64,000 nt of DNA from Planctomycetota bacterium (GTDB lineage Bacteria > Planctomycetota > Planctomycetia > Gemmatales > Gemmataceae): assembly GCA_016191165.1 (NCBI GenBank), contig JACPPF010000034.1, forward strand, positions 1 through 64,000, in the 5' to 3' direction. The position numbers and the translations under genes were made by a program. Positions 17,563-25,949 of this stretch are shown here, one piece after another (the stretch's first letter is position 1; each line of letters opens with the position of its first letter). The notes under the pieces were generated by a model. It saw nothing but the letters and a program-made list of their open reading frames with translations. It had not been told where the DNA came from and made no database searches.

Positions 17563-17663
17563 CCGCACGGGGAAGCAAGAGTCTTCTCCCGTGCAGAATC
17601 AACGGTTGAGACGCCCTGACCGAACGGACAGCGCGCCGCTGTCGGCCGCGGAAAAATGGTCCC

Positions 17664-18536
17664 ATGCTCTACAACGTCAAACACACGACCAGGTACGACT
17701 ACACCGAGGCGGTGTCGCTGTGCCACAACCTGGTGCATCTGCGCCCGCGGATCGCGCCTCGGCAAACCTGCCATCACTCCCATCTGCTCGTGCAGCCGAA
17801 GCCGTGCGCGCTGGTGCATCAGACCGATTATTTTGGCAACCCGGTCGCATTGTTCACGATCCAGGAGCCGCACAGGAAATTGTCCATCACGGTGAAACAC
17901 CGCATCGCCGTGAGGCCGAGCGACCCGATTGCCGTGCAGGAATCCCCGCCGTGGGAAATGGTGCGGGATGGGCTGGCGACCGAACATTCACCGGAGATGC
18001 TGGACGCGTTTCAGTTCACCTTGGAATCGACCTATGTGCCGTGCAACGCGGACCTGGCCGGCTACGCCCAGTTGTCGTTTGCGCCAGGTCGGCCGCTGCT
18101 GGAAGCGGCCCTGGACTTGACGGCGCGGATCCACACGGAATTTCGCTATGACCCCAAGGCCACGACCCTGGCCACGCCGCTGGCGGAGGTGCTCCAGCAT
18201 CGGCGTGGTGTTTGCCAGGATTTCGCCCACCTGCAAATTGGCTGCCTGCGTTCCATCGGCCTGGCGGCTCGCTACGTCAGCGGTTACTTGCAAACGGCGC
18301 CGGCCCCCGGCCGCGAACGCCTCGTTGGCGCCGACGCCTCCCATGCCTGGATTTCCGTTTTTTGCCCCAAGTTCGGCTGGATCGACCTGGATCCAACCAA
18401 CAATCTGGTTCCTTCCGAACAGCACCTCACCATCGCCTGGGGCCGCGATTACAACGACATCTGCCCAATCAAGGGCGTGATTCTCGGCGGCGGCACTCAC
18501 ACCCTTTCCATTGCCGTCGATGTGGTGGCGGTCTAG
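17664..18536 (+). CDS. Transglutaminase-like (protease fold) protein
   Basis: A 290-aa protein of the bacterial transglutaminase family with its usual N-terminal domain (MLYNVKHTTRYDYTEAV, LRPR). The catalytic triad is visible: C184 in HRRGVCQDFAH, H227 in DASHAWISV, and D242 in GWIDLDPTNN. Family members act as peptidases, amide ligases or cross-linkers, and the reaction cannot be chosen from sequence. There is no signal peptide, so a cytoplasmic location is likely. The length matches the family. Confidence 0.9.
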   Translation: MLYNVKHTTRYDYTEAVSLCHNLVHLRPRIAPRQTCHHSHLLVQPKPCALVHQTDYFGNPVALFTIQEPHRKLSITVKHRIAVRPSDPIAVQESPPWEMVRDGLATEHSPEMLDAFQFTLESTYVPCNADLAGYAQLSFAPGRPLLEAALDLTARIHTEFRYDPKATTLATPLAEVLQHRRGVCQDFAHLQIGCLRSIGLAARYVSGYLQTAPAPGRERLVGADASHAWISVFCPKFGWIDLDPTNNLVPSEQHLTIAWGRDYNDICPIKGVILGGGTHTLSIAVDVVAV

Positions 18537-18653
18537 AAACGGCATCGGCAAGGAATGTAGCCAATTCTGTCGTTTTTTTGTTTGTAACCGGCGCATTCTC
18601 GACTAACATGAGCAACACCCACCCAACACCAACCCGCCTCGGAGGAACCTTCC

Positions 18654-19283
18654 ATGCTTCGCATTGGCCTTGCGACGTTCGCCTGCTTCTTCACAACTAC
18701 ACTGGTCGGTGTATCGCAGGACAGGACCGCGCCGCCCGCAACGCTGTCCAAGGCGGAAGCCGACGAGGGATTCGTCAGCCTGTTCGATGGCAAGACCCTC
18801 AAGGGCTGGAAGGGCGCGGTCAAGGGCTATGTCCCCGAGAACGAATCGCTCGTTTGCCAAAAGAAGGGCGGCGGTAATCTCTTCACCGAGGCCGAATTTG
18901 AGGACTTCATCTTCCGATTCGATTTCAAATTCCAGCCGGCGGGCAACAACGGCGTCTCCGTTCGCGGCCATGAGATCCAAATCCTCGACGACTACGCCCC
19001 GATCCACAAGAACATCAAGCCATGCCAGTACCACGGCTCGATCTACTGCAAGGTTCCGGCCAAGCGGGGTTCCACGAAGAAGGCCGGCGAATGGAACAGC
19101 CAGGAGATTCACGTGAAGGGGACCCAGTGGAAGGTGACCGTCAACGGCGTTGTCATCGTTGACGCGGACATCTCCAAGGTCAAGGGCCTCGAAGCCGTCG
19201 CCAAGCGCACCAAGGCGCCGCTGGGTTTCCTGGGCCACGGTACCCGCGTCGAGTTCCGCAATCTGCGCATCAAGAAGCTGTAG
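18654..19283 (+). CDS. Secreted DUF1080 (3-keto-disaccharide hydrolase-like) protein
   Basis: A 209-aa single-domain DUF1080 protein with a signal peptide (LRIGLATFACFFTTTLVGVSQ). The lectin-like beta-sandwich shows the family's landmark strings: FVSLFDGKTLKGWKG near the start, FRFDFKF with NNGVSVRG in the middle, WNSQEIHVKG, and the closing FLGHGTRVEFRNLRIKKL. Planctomycetes carry large numbers of these. Characterised relatives hydrolyse 3-keto sugars or bind glycans. The ATG follows GGAGG by 8 bp. It is alone apart from the transglutaminase gene 117 bp upstream. Confidence 0.9.
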   Translation: MLRIGLATFACFFTTTLVGVSQDRTAPPATLSKAEADEGFVSLFDGKTLKGWKGAVKGYVPENESLVCQKKGGGNLFTEAEFEDFIFRFDFKFQPAGNNGVSVRGHEIQILDDYAPIHKNIKPCQYHGSIYCKVPAKRGSTKKAGEWNSQEIHVKGTQWKVTVNGVVIVDADISKVKGLEAVAKRTKAPLGFLGHGTRVEFRNLRIKKL

Positions 19284-19688
19284 GACATGGGCCAGGGCTG
19301 AAACCAGGATGAAAGCAGCCGCGCTCGCCAGAACGCGGGTTTCCTACGGACACCGCCGCTTTGGGAGTTCTGGCGAACGCGGCTACACTACCCCGCTTTG
19401 AACCATGCCGATTCTTGGAGACGCCGACGCGCCATCCTCCACCACGGCCGGCCATGCCTGAATCCCGCCGCGCGCGCCGCCTCGGATTCCACGAGTTTTC
19501 TTGAGCGAGCGCGGATCAAGCCTTTTGAGCAACGACATCACGGCAAGACACTCCGAGCACCCGCAGGCGTTCCTGGCGTTGCCAAATACCGGCCCGGGGA
19601 AAAACCAAGAGAAAATCGGCGTCCATTCCCCGGGCAAGCGGCAATAGGATAGACTAGGTAAGACGCCCGCCACCAAGAGGAGTCGATC
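19284..19688. other. Non-coding gap with one palindrome
   Basis: No believable gene. An imperfect inverted repeat with 20-bp arms (19315-19334 and 19367-19386), core CGCCAGAAC/GTTCTGGCG, lies in the first third. The rest has no recognisable signal apart from the GAGGAG ribosome-binding site of the next gene. Confidence 0.6.
19315..19386. repeat. Imperfect palindrome (CGCCAGAAC / GTTCTGGCG)
   Basis: The 20-bp arms 19315-19334 and 19367-19386 pair with a few mismatches around a 32-bp loop. It lies 30 bp after the DUF1080 stop and could act as a transcript-end hairpin or as a REP-type element. Confidence 0.6.
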
Positions 19689-21308
19689 ATGATCGGTCTC
19701 GGTTACGCTGAAATTTTGATCATCGCGCTGCTATCGGGCGGCATGACCTCGACCGACGTGGTTTCCAGCCTCGGCAAGGGCAAGGCGGCGGACCCCAAGG
19801 CGCCCGCGAAGAAAAAGGACGACCGCCTGCCACACACGAAACTGGCGCCGGCGAAGCACATCCCGGACCTGTGCCAGCTCAAATATCGTGTCAGCACCGA
19901 TTCAGCCGCGTGCCAGACGTACTTTGACCAGGGGCTTGCGTTCTACTATTCCTACGTCTGGATGGAGGCTGCGCGTTCGTTCGAGACCGCGGTGAAGCAC
20001 GACCCAAACTGCGCCCTGGCATGGTGGGGGCTGAGCAAGGCGTGCGAAAAATGGGGCCGGGCCGCGTATGCGCCGCCGCTCAAAAAAGCCCAGGACTTGA
20101 TGGCCCACGCCAACGAGCGCGAACAAAGGCTCATCAAGGCGAGGCTTCAAGAAAAGGGCTTGCTCGATGGCATCAAGGTCCAGGACCGCCGCGCCGAAGC
20201 GCGCAAGACGCTCGACGAACTCCTGACGCTGCATGATGACGACGAGGAAGGCTGGTTCGCGCGGACCCAGGTAACAGACGGGCCCAACGCAGCCGTCCCC
20301 TATTTCAAGGCCCTGTTGCGCATCAATCCGCAGCATCCCGGCGCCCATCACGAACTCGTCCATCACTACGAAAACATCCGCCGGCCCGCGCTGGGCTGGC
20401 CTCATGCCGACGGCTATGTCAACTCCTCGCCCGGCATCCCCCATGCGTTGCACATGCAAGCTCATCTCGCGATGCGCATCGGCAAATGGGAGAAGACCAC
20501 CGACCGCTCCGCCCGGGCCATCGTCTTGCAGGAGGCCTATCACAAATTGATGGCGGTTCCGCCGAACGACGACTGGCAGTTCAGTCATCATCTGGAAACC
20601 CTGATGCAGTCGTTGATCCATGATGGCCGATTCAAGGAGGCCCATGCCATTCGCAAAAAATGCGAGGGCTACCAATACACGCAACGTGTCCAGTGGTTTC
20701 GGCTCGCCCTAGCCGAGCGCGATTGGGCCGAGGCCCTCAAGCAGGCCAACCTCCATCGCCCCAAGGACAAGGTCACGACCAGTTACCTGCGCGCGCTGGT
20801 CTATCTCAACAAGGGCGACCCCGCTCGCGCAAGGCCGGAAGTCAATGTCTTGCAAGAGAGCTTCGCGACCAATCGCACCAACAAGGAACTCGAACTGCGT
20901 CTGTCGCTTGCTCAGGGGCTGCTGCAATGTGCGACCGGCAGCGGCGATGGCGGCGTGAAACTGCTCGCGAAAATTTGTGACAAGACCAAGGACGATTACG
21001 GCAAACATGCCTGGGGCCATGGCGCCTATTACATGGAATACTGGGGCCTCGGCGCGTTGAAGGCCAATCGCCTCGCTCAGGCGGAAGAGGCCTTCCTCGA
21101 GGCCCTGGCGCATGACGCCGGGTCGGTGCGCGGGGCGCTGGGGATGTACGTTGTCTGTGAACGGCAAAATCGCACCGAGGAGATGAACCGCTTCGCCGAA
21201 CTCGCGCAGCGCTGCTGGAAAAAAGCTGACCCGGGACTGATCCAGGCGGAGTTGGAATATCTGCGGACGATGGGCCTGCCCAGCACCGCCATCGGTGCGA
21301 AAAACTAG
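19689..21308 (+). CDS. TPR-repeat protein with N-terminal hydrophobic segment
   Basis: A 539-aa protein. The first 20 residues (MIGLGYAEILIIALLSGGM) are hydrophobic and could be a membrane anchor. From about residue 60 it consists of helical repeats; readable TPR units include AACQTYFDQGLAFYYSYVWM, ARSFETAVKHDPNCALAWW and LAQAEEAFLEALAHDAGSV. A histidine-rich segment (HHELVHHYENI) lies mid-protein. It resembles the large family of secreted TPR proteins with an N-terminal QGLAFYYSYVW-type repeat; function is probably scaffolding. It begins after GAGGAG. The next gene follows 39 bp downstream and may be co-transcribed. Confidence 0.8.
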   Translation: MIGLGYAEILIIALLSGGMTSTDVVSSLGKGKAADPKAPAKKKDDRLPHTKLAPAKHIPDLCQLKYRVSTDSAACQTYFDQGLAFYYSYVWMEAARSFETAVKHDPNCALAWWGLSKACEKWGRAAYAPPLKKAQDLMAHANEREQRLIKARLQEKGLLDGIKVQDRRAEARKTLDELLTLHDDDEEGWFARTQVTDGPNAAVPYFKALLRINPQHPGAHHELVHHYENIRRPALGWPHADGYVNSSPGIPHALHMQAHLAMRIGKWEKTTDRSARAIVLQEAYHKLMAVPPNDDWQFSHHLETLMQSLIHDGRFKEAHAIRKKCEGYQYTQRVQWFRLALAERDWAEALKQANLHRPKDKVTTSYLRALVYLNKGDPARARPEVNVLQESFATNRTNKELELRLSLAQGLLQCATGSGDGGVKLLAKICDKTKDDYGKHAWGHGAYYMEYWGLGALKANRLAQAEEAFLEALAHDAGSVRGALGMYVVCERQNRTEEMNRFAELAQRCWKKADPGLIQAELEYLRTMGLPSTAIGAKN

Positions 21309-21347
21309 CTGGCCGCGAAACCTGCTTTGCGCGTCTTGGAGTTTGCC

Positions 21348-21902
21348 ATGATTCGTACTTTCGCCACGTTTGCCATTCTCGCCAGCGTTGGGTTTGCCGC
21401 CGCCGACCCGTGCAAATCCGGCCCGCAGCCCAATCAGCGGCCGGGACCGTACTCGTCGCTCGTTTGCGTCGGCAAGGAGCGCGGCACCCAGCATTGCTAC
21501 ATCTGCGAGTCGGCCAATCGCCCCATCATCATCGTCTTCGCACGGACCCTCAACGAACCGCTGGGCAAACTGGTCAAGAAACTCGACGGAGCGGTGAAGC
21601 AGCACAAGACCGCGGAACTGCGGTCCTGGGTCACTTTCTTGGCGGAGGATCAGGCGAAGCTCGACCCGCAGATCGTGAAATGGGCCCAGCAATTCGCCAT
21701 CAGCAACGTACCGTGCGCTGTCTTCGAGGATACCGTTGGCCCGCCCACCTATCTGTTGCACAAAGAAGCTGACGTGACGGTGCTCCTCTCGGTGAAACAA
21801 AAGGTCGTCGCCAACTTCGCGTTCCGGGCCGGCGAATTGAACGATGCGGCGATTGCTCAGATCGTGAAGGCCATTCCGAAGATCGTGTCTGGAAAAAAGT
21901 GA
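21348..21902 (+). CDS. Secreted thioredoxin-fold protein
   Basis: A 184-aa protein from the ATG at 21348 with a signal peptide (MIRTFATFAILASVGFAAA). The central part looks thioredoxin-like: a CxxC in THCYICESA, then RPIIIVFARTL, then the region ISNVPCAVFED with a cis-proline-like VP. The CxxC is not in the usual WCxxC setting, so redox activity is uncertain. Four cysteines near the N-terminus could form disulphides outside the cell. It follows the TPR gene by 39 bp on the same strand. Confidence 0.72.
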   Translation: MIRTFATFAILASVGFAAADPCKSGPQPNQRPGPYSSLVCVGKERGTQHCYICESANRPIIIVFARTLNEPLGKLVKKLDGAVKQHKTAELRSWVTFLAEDQAKLDPQIVKWAQQFAISNVPCAVFEDTVGPPTYLLHKEADVTVLLSVKQKVVANFAFRAGELNDAAIAQIVKAIPKIVSGKK

Positions 21903-21905
21903 ATT

Positions 21906-21993
21906 CGTTTGGCGCTCGCCTGGCGCCGTCGAGGCGCGGAAGTCCTGTGGATGGGCGGCGCGTTGTCGTTGGTTCCGCGCGGGCGCTAAACGA
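21906..21993. repeat. Inverted repeat related to family C
   Basis: TCGTTTGGCGCTCGCC at 21906 and the inverted arm GGGCGCTAAACGA ending at 21993 bracket a GC-rich interior. The 3' arm supplies the CGAGGA ribosome-binding site region of the rhamnulokinase gene. A similar pair of arms is at 55219-55255. Confidence 0.55.
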
Positions 21994-22005
21994 GGATTGC
22001 ACGCC

Positions 22006-23478
22006 ATGTCCACCAAAAAACTCCTCGCCATCGATCTCGGCGCCGAATCGGGCCGCGGCCTGGTTGGCTCTTTCGACGGCGAGCGCCTCGCCCTTGAAGT
22101 CGTGCACCGCTTTCCCAACGGCGGCGTGCCCACGCTCGACACCCTCCACTGGGACGTGCTCGGCCTGTGGCGCGAAATGCTGACGGCCTTGCGCAAGGCC
22201 GAGGCCGAGCATGGCCAGCTTGCCTCGGTCGGCGTCGATACCTGGGGCGTCGATTTCGCGCTCCTGGGCAAGGACGGCGCGCTGCTGGGCAACCCGCGCC
22301 ACTATCGCGATCCGCATACCGATACGATCATGGAGGACGCGTTCATGAAGGTGCCAAGAGCCGAGATTTATCGGCAGACCGGCATCCAGTTCATGCGCTT
22401 CAACTCGCTCTATCAATTGCTGGCGCTGATGCGCGATCGCTCCCAGATTCTCGACATCGCCGAGACCCTGCTGTTCATTCCCGACCTCTTCCACTACTGG
22501 ATGACCGGCAGCAAGGCGAACGAGTACACCGACGCTTCCACAAGCCAGATGATTGACCCCGCGACGCGCGCCTGGGCGCGCGGTCTGGTGCGCTCGTTCG
22601 GCATTCCGGAGAAAATCCTCGGCACCTTGATTCAGCCCGGCACCATGCTTGGCCGCCTGAGGCCAAGCGTGGCGTCTCATGCGGGGGTCGCGTCGATCCC
22701 GGTCATCGCGCCGGCGACGCACGATACCGCCGCCGCCGTCGCCGCCGTTCCAGCGGCGGGTGAATCGTGGGCGTACATCAGCTCCGGGACCTGGTCGCTC
22801 ATGGGCGTTGAAACGAAAACGCCCAGGACCGACGAGCAAACTCTCCGTGTCAACTTCACCAACGAGGGCGGCGTGGGCGGCACGATTCGCCTCCTGAAGA
22901 ACATCATGGGCCTGTGGCTCGTGCAGGAATGCCGCCGCGCCTGGGAACGGGAAGGCGTGACCTACGATTACGCCGCGCTGATGAGATTGGCCGAGGCCGC
23001 CACGCCGTTCGCGAGCATCGTCAATCCCGATGATGCAAGTTTCATGCTGCCCGATCACATGCCGCGCGCGATCGGCGAGTTTTGCAAACAGACCAATCAA
23101 CCCGCGCCGACCGAACCCGGCGACGTGGTGCGCTGTGCCCTGGAAAGTTTGGCGCTGCGCTACCGCTGGGTGCTCGAACGCCTGGAGGAACTGGTCGGCC
23201 ACAAGCTGGACACGATCCACGTCGTCGGCGGCGGCTGCCAGAACACGCTGCTATGCCAGCTCGCCGCCGACGCTTGCAATCGCGAAGTCGTCGCCGGCCC
23301 CGTCGAAGCGACTGCGATCGGCAACGTCCTGGTGCAAGCGATCGGCCTGGGCCTGCTCGGCTCGCTCGCAGAGGGCCGGGCCGTCGTGCGCCGCTCGTTT
23401 GAGGTGCGCTCCTATGAGCCGCGCGAGCATGATCGCTGGACGGAGCCGTATCGGCGGTTTCTGGCGATGATCGGCTGA
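22006..23478 (+). CDS. rhaB: Rhamnulokinase (FGGY family)
   Basis: A 490-aa carbohydrate kinase from the ATG at 22006, preceded by GAGGA. The N-terminal phosphate-binding loop is AIDLGAESGRG; VGVDTWGVDFALLGKDG and NPRHYRD are characteristic of rhamnulokinase, as is YQLLAL. The C-terminal ATP-binding region has THDTAAAVAAVPA, YISSGTWSLMGVE and HVVGGGCQNTLLCQLAAD. It phosphorylates L-rhamnulose at C1. The isomerase and aldolase genes are not nearby, so rhamnose catabolism genes must lie elsewhere or the substrate differs. Confidence 0.88.
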   Translation: MSTKKLLAIDLGAESGRGLVGSFDGERLALEVVHRFPNGGVPTLDTLHWDVLGLWREMLTALRKAEAEHGQLASVGVDTWGVDFALLGKDGALLGNPRHYRDPHTDTIMEDAFMKVPRAEIYRQTGIQFMRFNSLYQLLALMRDRSQILDIAETLLFIPDLFHYWMTGSKANEYTDASTSQMIDPATRAWARGLVRSFGIPEKILGTLIQPGTMLGRLRPSVASHAGVASIPVIAPATHDTAAAVAAVPAAGESWAYISSGTWSLMGVETKTPRTDEQTLRVNFTNEGGVGGTIRLLKNIMGLWLVQECRRAWEREGVTYDYAALMRLAEAATPFASIVNPDDASFMLPDHMPRAIGEFCKQTNQPAPTEPGDVVRCALESLALRYRWVLERLEELVGHKLDTIHVVGGGCQNTLLCQLAADACNREVVAGPVEATAIGNVLVQAIGLGLLGSLAEGRAVVRRSFEVRSYEPREHDRWTEPYRRFLAMIG

Positions 23479-23498
23479 AAGCGCTGGCGCCCTTCGAC

Positions 23499-23527
23499 TT
23501 GTCCATCTAGCTCATTTGCGCTATCAT
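23499..23527 (+). promoter_or_regulatory. Promoter of the Phd/RelE operon
   Basis: TTGTCC (23499-23504) and TATCAT (23522-23527) are separated by 17 bp, about 36 bp before the antitoxin ATG. The -10 is the same hexamer as in the MazF operon. Confidence 0.5.
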
Positions 23528-23550
23528 GTACGTTACCGCCATTTTGTACA
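23527..23550. promoter_or_regulatory. Candidate operator of the Phd/RelE operon
   Basis: TGTAC (23527-23531) and GTACA (23546-23550) form an inverted repeat that begins at the last base of the -10 and covers the predicted transcription start. Phd/YefM antitoxins repress their own operons by binding palindromes in this position; here the assignment is inference. Confidence 0.35.
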
Positions 23551-23563
23551 GGAGGAACCGCTC

Positions 23564-23803
23564 ATGAAAGTTGCAGACATTCGCAACCAGCTGGCCGACG
23601 CCATCAATCGCGTCGCTTACGCCGGCGAGCGCATCGTGCTGGAACGCCGGGGCAAGAAAGTCGCCGCCCTGGTGTCGGTGGAGGATTTGGAATTGCTTGA
23701 GGAAATGGAAGATCAGGCCGACATTCGCGCGGCGAAAAAAGCGCTCAAGGAGAAAGGCCGCATACCGCTGGCAAAAATCAAAGCTCGCTTGGGGATGAAA
23801 TGA
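23564..23803 (+). CDS. Phd/YefM-family antitoxin
   Basis: A 79-aa protein from the ATG at 23564, which follows AGGAGG. The Phd/YefM fold is clear: VADIRNQLADAINRVAYAGERIVLERRGKKVAALVSVEDLELLEE, with a DNA-binding N-terminal half and a helical, charged C-terminal half that would bind the toxin. It represses its operon and neutralises the downstream RelE-type toxin, whose gene starts 1 bp after its stop. The longer open frame from 23516 would include the promoter and is rejected. Confidence 0.9.
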   Translation: MKVADIRNQLADAINRVAYAGERIVLERRGKKVAALVSVEDLELLEEMEDQADIRAAKKALKEKGRIPLAKIKARLGMK

Positions 23804-23804
23804 G

Positions 23805-24068
23805 ATGGCCCGGTATGACGTCCCATACACGCCATCGGCCGACAAGGCCCTTCGCAAACTGCCGAAGTCGACCCAGGTCCGCATCGCCACAACGACTGAT
23901 GAGCTTGGCGACAACCCGCGCCCGCGCGGCTGCAAGAAACTCAAAGGCGAGGACGATCTCTGGCGAATCCGCGTGGGCGACTACCGCATCGTTTATACTA
24001 TCGAGGACGACCAACTGATCATTCTCGCGGTTCGCGTTGCGCATCGCAAGGATGTTTACCAGGGTTAG
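23805..24068 (+). CDS. RelE/ParE-family toxin
   Basis: An 87-aa toxin of the RelE superfamily. It shows YDVPYTPSADKALRKLPKS at the N-terminus, the family core GDNPRPRGCKKLKGEDDLWRIRVGDYRIVYTI, and the C-terminal VRVAHRKDVYQ with the basic and tyrosine residues typical of RelE mRNA interferases. It begins 1 bp after the antitoxin stop, so translation is coupled. It would cleave ribosome-bound mRNA when free. Nothing suggests inactivation. Confidence 0.92.
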   Translation: MARYDVPYTPSADKALRKLPKSTQVRIATTTDELGDNPRPRGCKKLKGEDDLWRIRVGDYRIVYTIEDDQLIILAVRVAHRKDVYQG

Positions 24069-24141
24069 ACTCTGCTTCTGCGCCGGCAACACCCCAACGC
24101 AGCCGAGCCGCAACCGGGAAGCCGAGGGCACAGAACTCGAG

Positions 24142-24271
24142 TTCTCGCAAAGTCGCCAAGGACGCAAAGGAATTCAAAGAGAGGGAATCACCCGTAATTG
24201 TCTCCGCTAGGTTTGTGCTCCTCGTCTGGCGTTCTTTTGTCTTTCTTGGGTCCTTTGCGTCCTTGCGAGAA
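24142..24271. repeat. Inverted repeat containing the TTTGCGTCCTTGCGAG motif
   Basis: CTCGCAAAGTCGCCAAGGACGC near 24144 returns inverted as GCGTCCTTGCGAGA at 24257-24270, with about 10 bp missing from the 3' arm. Very similar motifs are found between genes in many unrelated bacterial genomes. It fills most of the gap between the RelE toxin gene and the next gene on the minus strand. Confidence 0.7.
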
Positions 24272-24367
24272 ACAAAGACTCGGTGTCGGCTGCGCCAAAA
24301 GTTCCACGGATCGTACGCAGAAGCTGAGAGGTGAGAATCGATGTCATAATCGAGCGCGCGCCATCGC

Positions 24368-25051
24368 TCAACGATCCCCTTGTCCAGGTTTATCTTCCGG
24401 CGTTCGCTTCACCTTCGACGTTCCCCGTGAAATAACCTTGTTCCCTTTCTCGGTCAGCGTCAGGGCGTGGGAATCCTCATGCGGCACGACCTTGATCAAC
24501 GCCAGGCGTCTGAGCAAGAAGGCGGCGGCCAGATTGCGTACCTCGTTGACGGGGAGAACCGGGTCGCACGATTGAAGCAGGCGAGCGGCCTCGTCGATCA
24601 ATCGGGAGTCGGCGCGCAAACGATGGGCCCAAATACCATAAGCCTCGATCACACCGGCCGGGCCGCCGATGAGCACGAACGCAAACCCGGCACTGGCGTG
24701 GCGCGGACTGAAAGTGCTCAGGCCCACGGCAGCGCCGATTAGTGTAACCATCTGTTCGTCGTCGGATAGCGGTTGCAAATCAGTCAGTGGATCGATGCGC
24801 AGCCACGCGGACCAGGTCGCCGCGATGAAAAACAACCCGGTGAAGATCGTCGCGAATTGCCAGGCCTGAAGCCCAAGGTAGACGCCGAGGAGAAATCCGG
24901 CGAACCAACTGAACCAAAAAAAGACCGTGAACGTGACGAGCGTGAAGATGATGCCGAGCGATGCCTTCAGGATGGCGTCCCACCCAATCTCGGCATTGCG
25001 CCGCCGGACCAATTCGGCCAGACGCCTGGCGATGGGGGCTACGGTGCGCAT
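24368..25051 (-). CDS. Integral membrane protein of unknown function
   Basis: A 227-aa protein starting after GGAGG by 4 bp. Two adjacent membrane helices occupy about residues 25-70 (LGIIFTLVTFTVFFWFSWFAGFLLGVYLGLQ and ATIFTGLFFIAATWSAW), with a third weaker hydrophobic stretch (ASAGFAFVLIGGPAGVI) near residue 120. The C-terminal 80 residues are soluble and end in a basic tail; LLRRLALIKVVPHEDSHALTLTEKG resembles a small winged-helix-like element. No family is recognised. It sits downstream of the DUF4058 gene on the same strand. Confidence 0.7.
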   Translation of the reverse strand: MRTVAPIARRLAELVRRRNAEIGWDAILKASLGIIFTLVTFTVFFWFSWFAGFLLGVYLGLQAWQFATIFTGLFFIAATWSAWLRIDPLTDLQPLSDDEQMVTLIGAAVGLSTFSPRHASAGFAFVLIGGPAGVIEAYGIWAHRLRADSRLIDEAARLLQSCDPVLPVNEVRNLAAAFLLRRLALIKVVPHEDSHALTLTEKGNKVISRGTSKVKRTPEDKPGQGDR

Positions 25052-25081
25052 GTTACCTCCGGACGATCCTGCGTTTTACCG

Positions 25082-25843
25082 TCACGCCGGCTTCGCCACG
25101 AACTCGCGCCAGTAGGCTGGTACTTCGTTCCACGCTGCTTGATACGTAATCTCCAGGGGCAGCGGGACGTACTCTTCCGGCGTAAGAAACAGCGGCATTT
25201 CGGGAAGGTCATCACCCAAACCTACCGGTTCGATGAACGCCTCGGGAAGGGGATCGCTGACATAGGAGACGCAGGTCAGCGGTTTGGCGGGATTGAACTC
25301 GAACCCATCCTCGCGGTCTGGCCAGATCGCGCGGTGGAGGCCCTCCGGGTCGCGCGGCGTGGGCGGGAATAAATCGGCAATCAGCAGGTGAATGCCGGCC
25401 GCGAGGGTTTCCTCCTCCTTGCGCACAAACGATCCGATTCGGTTCTGGCTGCTCTTGTTGCCAGGCGAGACGATTTCCACCATGGCGATCACCGAATGAT
25501 CGCTGGCATGGCGGATGACGACGGCCTTGGCCCGGGCGGCGTAGGTTTCCGTCTCGGTCAGAGTTTGGATGTGGAAGCGCGCCTTGGGTTTTCGCTCGGC
25601 GACGCGGACGCCTCCGGGCGAATGCCCTTGTACAGGCGCACCCTTCCCGTTCCCATTGCCGGCCGCGCCGGCGTGCAGGGCGAGGACATCCGGTCCAAGT
25701 CGGCCGGCCAGTTGTTCGGCCAGGGCGTAATAACCTTCGGGTAAATGACCCCGATTCAGGAAGCGGCTAATCTCTTCGATCCACGCATGGTGGAAATGAT
25801 GAAAGATGCCCGCAGGCACGCGCGTCCAGTCATGAATCGGCAT
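25082..25843 (-). CDS. DUF4058 family protein
   Basis: A 253-aa protein from the ATG at 25843, which follows GGAG by 6 bp; 13 extra in-frame codons upstream lack such a site. It matches the cyanobacterial/planctomycete DUF4058 family: MPIHDWTRVPAGIFHHFHHAWI at the start, then ARAKAVVIRHASDHSVIAMVEIVSPGNK, which contains the family's core EIVSPGNK, and a basic helix after it. The fold resembles PD-(D/E)XK nucleases in that core, but enzyme activity is not established. The gene begins 40 bp after a perfect hairpin. Confidence 0.85.
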   Translation of the reverse strand: MPIHDWTRVPAGIFHHFHHAWIEEISRFLNRGHLPEGYYALAEQLAGRLGPDVLALHAGAAGNGNGKGAPVQGHSPGGVRVAERKPKARFHIQTLTETETYAARAKAVVIRHASDHSVIAMVEIVSPGNKSSQNRIGSFVRKEEETLAAGIHLLIADLFPPTPRDPEGLHRAIWPDREDGFEFNPAKPLTCVSYVSDPLPEAFIEPVGLGDDLPEMPLFLTPEEYVPLPLEITYQAAWNEVPAYWREFVAKPA

Positions 25844-25889
25844 GGCAAACTCCGGAAAAAGGGCGGTTCTTCTCTTCATCATACCAAAG

Positions 25890-25925
25890 CCGAAAGCTCA
25901 GGGACGGCAGTCCCTGAGCTTTCGG
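25890..25925. terminator. Perfect 16-bp hairpin between secretin and DUF4058 genes
   Basis: CCGAAAGCTCAGGGAC (25890-25905), loop GGCA, then the exact complement (25910-25925). It lies 25 bp after the secretin stop (25950) on the minus strand and before the DUF4058 start. There is no strong T-run on that strand, so it may act by slowing polymerase or by protecting the mRNA end. Confidence 0.6.
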
Positions 25926-25949
25926 TATTATCCCTGGACTTTTTTGTCA

